Shown piece after piece: positions 5,966 through 8,285 of a stretch of DNA of 8,285 nucleotides. Origin of the DNA: Candidatus Parcubacteria bacterium (GTDB lineage: Bacteria; Patescibacteriota; Minisyncoccia; Phycocordibacterales; Phycocordibacteraceae). Where the stretch lies: positions 1-8,285 of the forward strand of contig JAKEFE010000007.1 of assembly GCA_022616215.1 (NCBI GenBank). The letters are read 5' to 3'. The translations under genes were made by a program, and so were the position numbers. The notes beneath the pieces were generated by a model. The model was not told the origin of the DNA. It made no database searches and was given only the letters and a program-made list of their open reading frames with translations. Every line of letters begins with the position of its first letter. The first letter of the stretch is position 1.

Positions 5966-6268
5966 ATGCTCACCTTTTGGGATTTTTACGAAATTCGTTC
6001 AAACGGCGTTGCTCTCCACGGCATCAAACTACGGGGCAGAATCCGCAAATTTACGATAGAAAACGAAATATCGTGCCTGATGGAAAATGCATCAGACGAA
6101 GAAAACGTCGTTCGCTTTGCGTTGCAAACAAACTCAAATCCAAAGCCAGTTATTGATTTCGTAAAGAGTTTGATGCCGGAGGCAGAAATAACCGAATCTC
6201 TAAAAAATATTCCGAACCCAGTCCTTTCTAAAATCAAAGTCAACGACCCAACCCGATACGATATCTAG
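5966..6268 (+). CDS. Divergent acylphosphatase-like small protein
   Basis: Acylphosphatases are about 90-100-residue ferredoxin-fold enzymes that hydrolyse acyl phosphates. This 100-residue protein aligns to the family pattern without gaps over the active-site half: LHGIKLR (17-23) sits where the family has VQGVGFR, and SCLMENASD (36-44) where it has GWVRNLPD. Both catalytic residues, Arg (R23) and Asn (N41), are kept, at the same numbers as in vertebrate muscle acylphosphatase. The glycine-rich phosphate loop is altered (Q to H, G to K), so the pocket is unusual and activity is uncertain. The later strand-helix pattern, VVRFALQTN then KPVIDFVKSLMPEAEI (60-75), also fits. The gene converges with the truB remnant and overlaps it by 29 bases. 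The family call is my alignment by eye; it could be a structural relative without activity. Confidence 0.6.
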   Translation: MLTFWDFYEIRSNGVALHGIKLRGRIRKFTIENEISCLMENASDEENVVRFALQTNSNPKPVIDFVKSLMPEAEITESLKNIPNPVLSKIKVNDPTRYDI

Positions 6269-6563
6269 TTCCTTCTGCATTGCGTTTTACGGGGAGCCAA
6301 TCCCGCCATTTTAGGTGGGAGGTCCCTACATCAAACAGTACTTCTCTTTCATACTCTTTATCAAGCCCCGTGTAGTGATCTTTCTTTTTACACTCGTTTC
6401 CTAAAAGTATGAGGAGCTTGCCCTTTGCCATTGGATCAAGCCGGCCTGCGTAGCAGGCCGGGGTGTCTTGGTATTTAGGATTCTCCTTCCTCCACTTTGA
6501 GAGGGCCGCGAACGGCGTTTCCCCTACCTCTTTCCATAGCATTATTTTTCGTTTCATTCGCAT
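6240..6563 (-). pseudogene. truB: Truncated tRNA pseudouridine-55 synthase (truB remnant)
   Basis: TruB makes pseudouridine 55 in the T-loop of tRNAs. The frame encodes 107 residues with a complete N-terminus: LWKEVGETPFAALSKW (9-24) in place of the 'KPxGxTS' start, and CYAGRLDPMAKGKLLILLG (37-55) with catalytic Asp D43, then GLDKEYEREVLFDVGTS (66-82). There, at the point where the family continues 'TDTxDxxG', similarity stops (about base 6318) and 25 unrelated residues run to TGA. Full-length TruB has more than 200 residues, so the rest of the catalytic domain is missing. The 3' end overlaps the acylphosphatase gene tail-to-tail by 29 bases. Starts at 6563 or 6557 are both possible; a weak GGTAGGA lies upstream. 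Most likely a decayed gene, with a working copy elsewhere; a short expressed protein is not excluded. Confidence 0.7.
6441..6461. repeat. Perfect 9-bp hairpin inside the truB catalytic motif
   Basis: CCGGCCTGC (6441-6449), loop GTA, GCAGGCCGG (6453-6461). It codes for residues around A36-R41 of the TruB remnant, just before catalytic Asp43. It may be due to codon choice, or be one of the short three-base-loop hairpins also seen at 4585-4603 and 544-558. Confidence 0.5.
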
Positions 6564-6591
6564 TGAATCCTACCTGCAAATGCGCTATCCT
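6563..6591 (+). promoter_or_regulatory. Promoter of tRNA-Val (and probably of the downstream operon)
   Basis: TTGAAT (6563-6568) and TATCCT (6586-6591) are separated by exactly 17 bases. Each matches the consensus at four of six positions. Transcription would begin about 6598, four bases before the tRNA. The -35 touches the truB start codon on the other strand. As almost no space lies between the tRNA and the next gene, this promoter probably also drives the membrane protein gene. Confidence 0.55.
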
Positions 6592-6601
6592 GCGAGAAAT
6601 T

Positions 6602-6678
6602 GCGCGCTTAGCTCAGTTGGTTAGAGCGACCGCTTGACGTGCGGTAGGTCGGGGATTCGAATTCCTCAGCGCGCACCA
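6602..6678 (+). tRNA. tRNA-Val (anticodon GAC)
   Basis: Acceptor GCGCGCT (6602-6608) pairs with AGCGCGC (6668-6674); discriminator A at 6675, encoded CCA at 6676-6678. D-arm GCTC...GAGC, anticodon arm ACCGC-TTGACGT-GCGGT giving GAC (reads GUC, GUU), T-arm GGGGA-TTCGAAT-TCCTC with one G-U. Total 77 bases. Confidence 0.95.
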
Positions 6679-6681
6679 GGT

Positions 6682-7689
6682 ATGAACGACACCTTTAGAC
6701 CCTTCTTTTTCCCAGTCACACTTTCCATACTCCTCTTGGTGGGTGTCTTTTGGTGGGGCGGGTGGACTGCGTTCTTGCTTGCGCTCCTGCTTACCGTGCT
6801 TGAGGTTACACTCTCATTTGATAACGCGGTGGTGAATGCGCGCGTACTCGCGCGCATGAATGAGAAGTGGCAACAGCGTTTCCTTACCTGGGGCATTTTG
6901 TTTGCGGTCTTTTTCACCCGTTTTGTGCTTCCTATATTTATCGTTGCAATAAGTGTGGGTATGGGTCCGTGGGCGGTTGCACAGCTTGCGTTTTTTGATG
7001 CCAAACACTATGGCGAACTTCTGGAAGGCGCGCACTACGCTATTTCCTCCTTCGGAGGCGCATTCCTTCTCATGGTGTCCCTCAAATATTTCTTTGACGC
7101 ACGAAAAGACATTCACTGGATACACGTCATTGAGCATCAGCTTTCTCGCTTCGGCCGCATTGAAGCGATAGAAATTGGTCTTGCGCTTTCGCTCCTTGCG
7201 GTGCTGGCCTTTTCCCTACCTCTCCATGCGGCAACAATTCTCTTCTCCGGTGTGATCGGCATTATTATTTTTATAGCAATGCAAGGCGTCGCCAATTCTT
7301 TCACCCTTTCCACCGGCAAAGCGGTAGCCGCCGGAAGCGCCGCTCTTTTCGTTTATTTGAACATTCTAGATGCAGCGTTCTCACTTGACGGTGTGGTCGG
7401 CGCTTTTGCTATCACGAGCCAGCTCCCCGTCATTATTGTCGGTCTAGGCATCGGAGCATATTTTGTGCGTACGCTCACGGTGTGTCTCGTTCGTCAGAAA
7501 ACACTGGAGTCGCTTGTGTACCTTGAGCACGGTGCGCACTGGGCGATACTCGGACTTGCCGCCGCGATGTTCGCCAATCTTTTTTATCAAGTGCCAGAGG
7601 TAATAACGGGCCTCGTGGGTCTTGTGTTTGTCGGCGCAGCATACTGGTCGTCTCTTAAAGAGCGACAGAAGGCCGAAGCGGTACACTAA
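6682..7689 (+). CDS. DUF475 / TerC-like integral membrane protein
   Basis: A 335-residue multi-pass inner-membrane protein of the DUF475 family, related to TerC proteins implicated in metal-ion handling. The two acidic membrane motifs of the family are present: LEVTLSFDNAVVNA (40-53) and LDAAFSLDGVVGAFA (229-243). Hydrophobic stretches, likely spans, occur near 12-26, 30-46, 68-92, 121-136, 164-182, 184-201, 219-240, 248-267, 287-301 and 306-321. The substrate is not known; the buried Asp/Glu residues suggest cation transport. The ATG at 6682 is 3 bases after the tRNA-Val CCA; the longer frame back to 6634 starts inside the tRNA and is not credible. No room exists for a leader or Shine-Dalgarno outside the tRNA, so the mRNA is probably released by tRNA 3' processing. 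The DHH gene follows after 5 bases. Confidence 0.88.
   Translation: MNDTFRPFFFPVTLSILLLVGVFWWGGWTAFLLALLLTVLEVTLSFDNAVVNARVLARMNEKWQQRFLTWGILFAVFFTRFVLPIFIVAISVGMGPWAVAQLAFFDAKHYGELLEGAHYAISSFGGAFLLMVSLKYFFDARKDIHWIHVIEHQLSRFGRIEAIEIGLALSLLAVLAFSLPLHAATILFSGVIGIIIFIAMQGVANSFTLSTGKAVAAGSAALFVYLNILDAAFSLDGVVGAFAITSQLPVIIVGLGIGAYFVRTLTVCLVRQKTLESLVYLEHGAHWAILGLAAAMFANLFYQVPEVITGLVGLVFVGAAYWSSLKERQKAEAVH
7682..7687 (+). promoter_or_regulatory. Possible internal -10 box before the DHH gene
   Basis: TACACT (7682-7687), the same hexamer as at purF, ends 7 bases before the ATG at 7695. It lies over the stop of the preceding gene. There is no TG extension and no -35. It may allow a separate leaderless transcript, or be chance. 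Confidence 0.25.
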
Positions 7690-7694
7690 CAGAT

Positions 7695-8285
7695 ATGGAA
7701 AAAACCGTAGTTTTTTACCACGGAGATGCCTGTCCTGACGGGTTTGGCGCGGCATACGCCGCGTGGAAAAAGTTCGGAGAGTCTGCCGAATACCATCCGC
7801 TTAGCCGTGGAGAAGAGCCGCCCGTAGAACTCGCCCGCGGCAGAGAAGTGTATATGCTTGATTTCACCTACCCAAAAGAAATCATGGCGCAGTTTGTTGG
7901 AGCGGCGAAACGAATGGTTGCCCTTGATCACCACGAAGGAATACGGGAAGCAACCGAGAGCGTGCCGGAACACGTTTTTGATAACAATCGCTCTGGCGCA
8001 GGTATCGCGTGGGATTATTTCCACCCGGGCATGCCGCGCCCCGCACTCATAAACCATGTAGAAGACGACGACATTTTCCGCTTTGCGCTTCCTGACACGG
8101 AAGCGGTTATCACCTATCTTCAAACGGAACCATTTGATTTTGAAGTGTGGGACAACCTGTGCAGGAAGATTGACGACCCGAAGGAAAAAGAACAGCTCCT
8201 CACCAAAGCGCGCGCCTACCGTGAATATTTTGAATACCTTGCAAGGATATCAGTGGAGAGAGCACATCTAATTTCGTTTGAAGGA
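7695..8285 (+). CDS. DHH-family phosphoesterase, N-terminal part (runs past window end)
   Basis: DHH proteins are metal-dependent phosphoesterases that include RecJ nucleases, nano-RNases and cyclic-dinucleotide hydrolases. The frame is open for 197 codons to the last base with no stop. Seen: motif I YHGDACPDGFGAAYA (8-22), a longer form of the 'D.DG.gaA' metal site; motif II MLDFTYP (54-60) with D56; the signature LDHHEG (77-82); a helix SGAGIAWDYF (100-109); and EDDDIF (123-128) in the place of the fourth acidic motif. The DHHA1 substrate domain would lie beyond the window, so the substrate cannot be told. It begins 5 bases after the DUF475 stop, with no Shine-Dalgarno, implying an operon with that gene and tRNA-Val. 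Confidence 0.88.
   Translation, partial: MEKTVVFYHGDACPDGFGAAYAAWKKFGESAEYHPLSRGEEPPVELARGREVYMLDFTYPKEIMAQFVGAAKRMVALDHHEGIREATESVPEHVFDNNRSGAGIAWDYFHPGMPRPALINHVEDDDIFRFALPDTEAVITYLQTEPFDFEVWDNLCRKIDDPKEKEQLLTKARAYREYFEYLARISVERAHLISFEG

Noticed and set aside
1..8285. UGA recoding to glycine, as in some CPR lineages
   Set aside because: TGA ends trxB, purF and the modification gene at the expected C-termini, and no in-frame TGA lies inside any conserved gene.
1..8285. CRISPR array, transposase or complete prophage
   Set aside because: No regularly spaced repeats and no integrase, transposase or phage structural gene were found; only the repeat remnants described remain.

Overview
The window reads as a chromosomal segment of an ultra-small, reduced-genome bacterium of the Candidate Phyla Radiation (Patescibacteria), most likely Parcubacteria-like. 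This is inferred from the protein styles (an FtsA/FtsZ pair with its own intergenic design, a TruB of the 'CYAGRLDPMA...GLDKEYE' type, a compact AhpF-like thioredoxin reductase, a DUF475 membrane protein), from tight packing, and from the near absence of Shine-Dalgarno sequences. UGA is a normal stop (it ends trxB, purF and the thymine-modification homologue), so the recoded SR1/Gracilibacteria code is not in use.

Layout. 1-516 is the 3' end of ftsA. 517-775 is a highly structured spacer bounded by a perfect 15-bp inverted repeat. 776-1990 is ftsZ, closed by a hairpin at 2000-2022. 2039-2962 is a thioredoxin-reductase-like flavoprotein. On the minus strand, 3004-4422 is purF. 4423-4635 holds no gene but carries partial copies of the 3' end of the adjacent tRNA-Ser(CGA) gene (4636-4720, minus) in both orientations. 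4781-5704 encodes a relative of the phage thymine-hypermodification enzymes. A tRNA-Glu(UUC) gene follows at 5758-5832 with a terminator, then a small divergent acylphosphatase (5966-6268). Facing that gene and overlapping its 3' end is a truB gene cut off after about 82 recognisable codons (6240-6563, minus). tRNA-Val(GAC) (6602-6678) is followed after only 3 bases by a DUF475/TerC-like membrane protein (6682-7689), and after 5 more bases by a DHH-family phosphoesterase that runs off the window (7695-8285).

How the parts relate. ftsA and ftsZ form the division module: the FtsZ C-terminal peptide and the FtsA C-terminal membrane-binding helix are both visible. The other genes are unrelated housekeeping or accessory functions (redox, purine synthesis, tRNAs, phosphoester hydrolysis). 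The two features that stand out are (i) a recurring start architecture in which an extended -10 box ends 6 bases before the ATG (trxB and the acylphosphatase), with no Shine-Dalgarno at almost any gene, pointing to leaderless mRNAs; and (ii) the tRNA-Ser locus, where repeated and inverted tRNA 3'-end fragments lie next to a phage-type DNA-modification homologue, suggesting a worn integration site. No CRISPR array, transposase or complete mobile element was seen.
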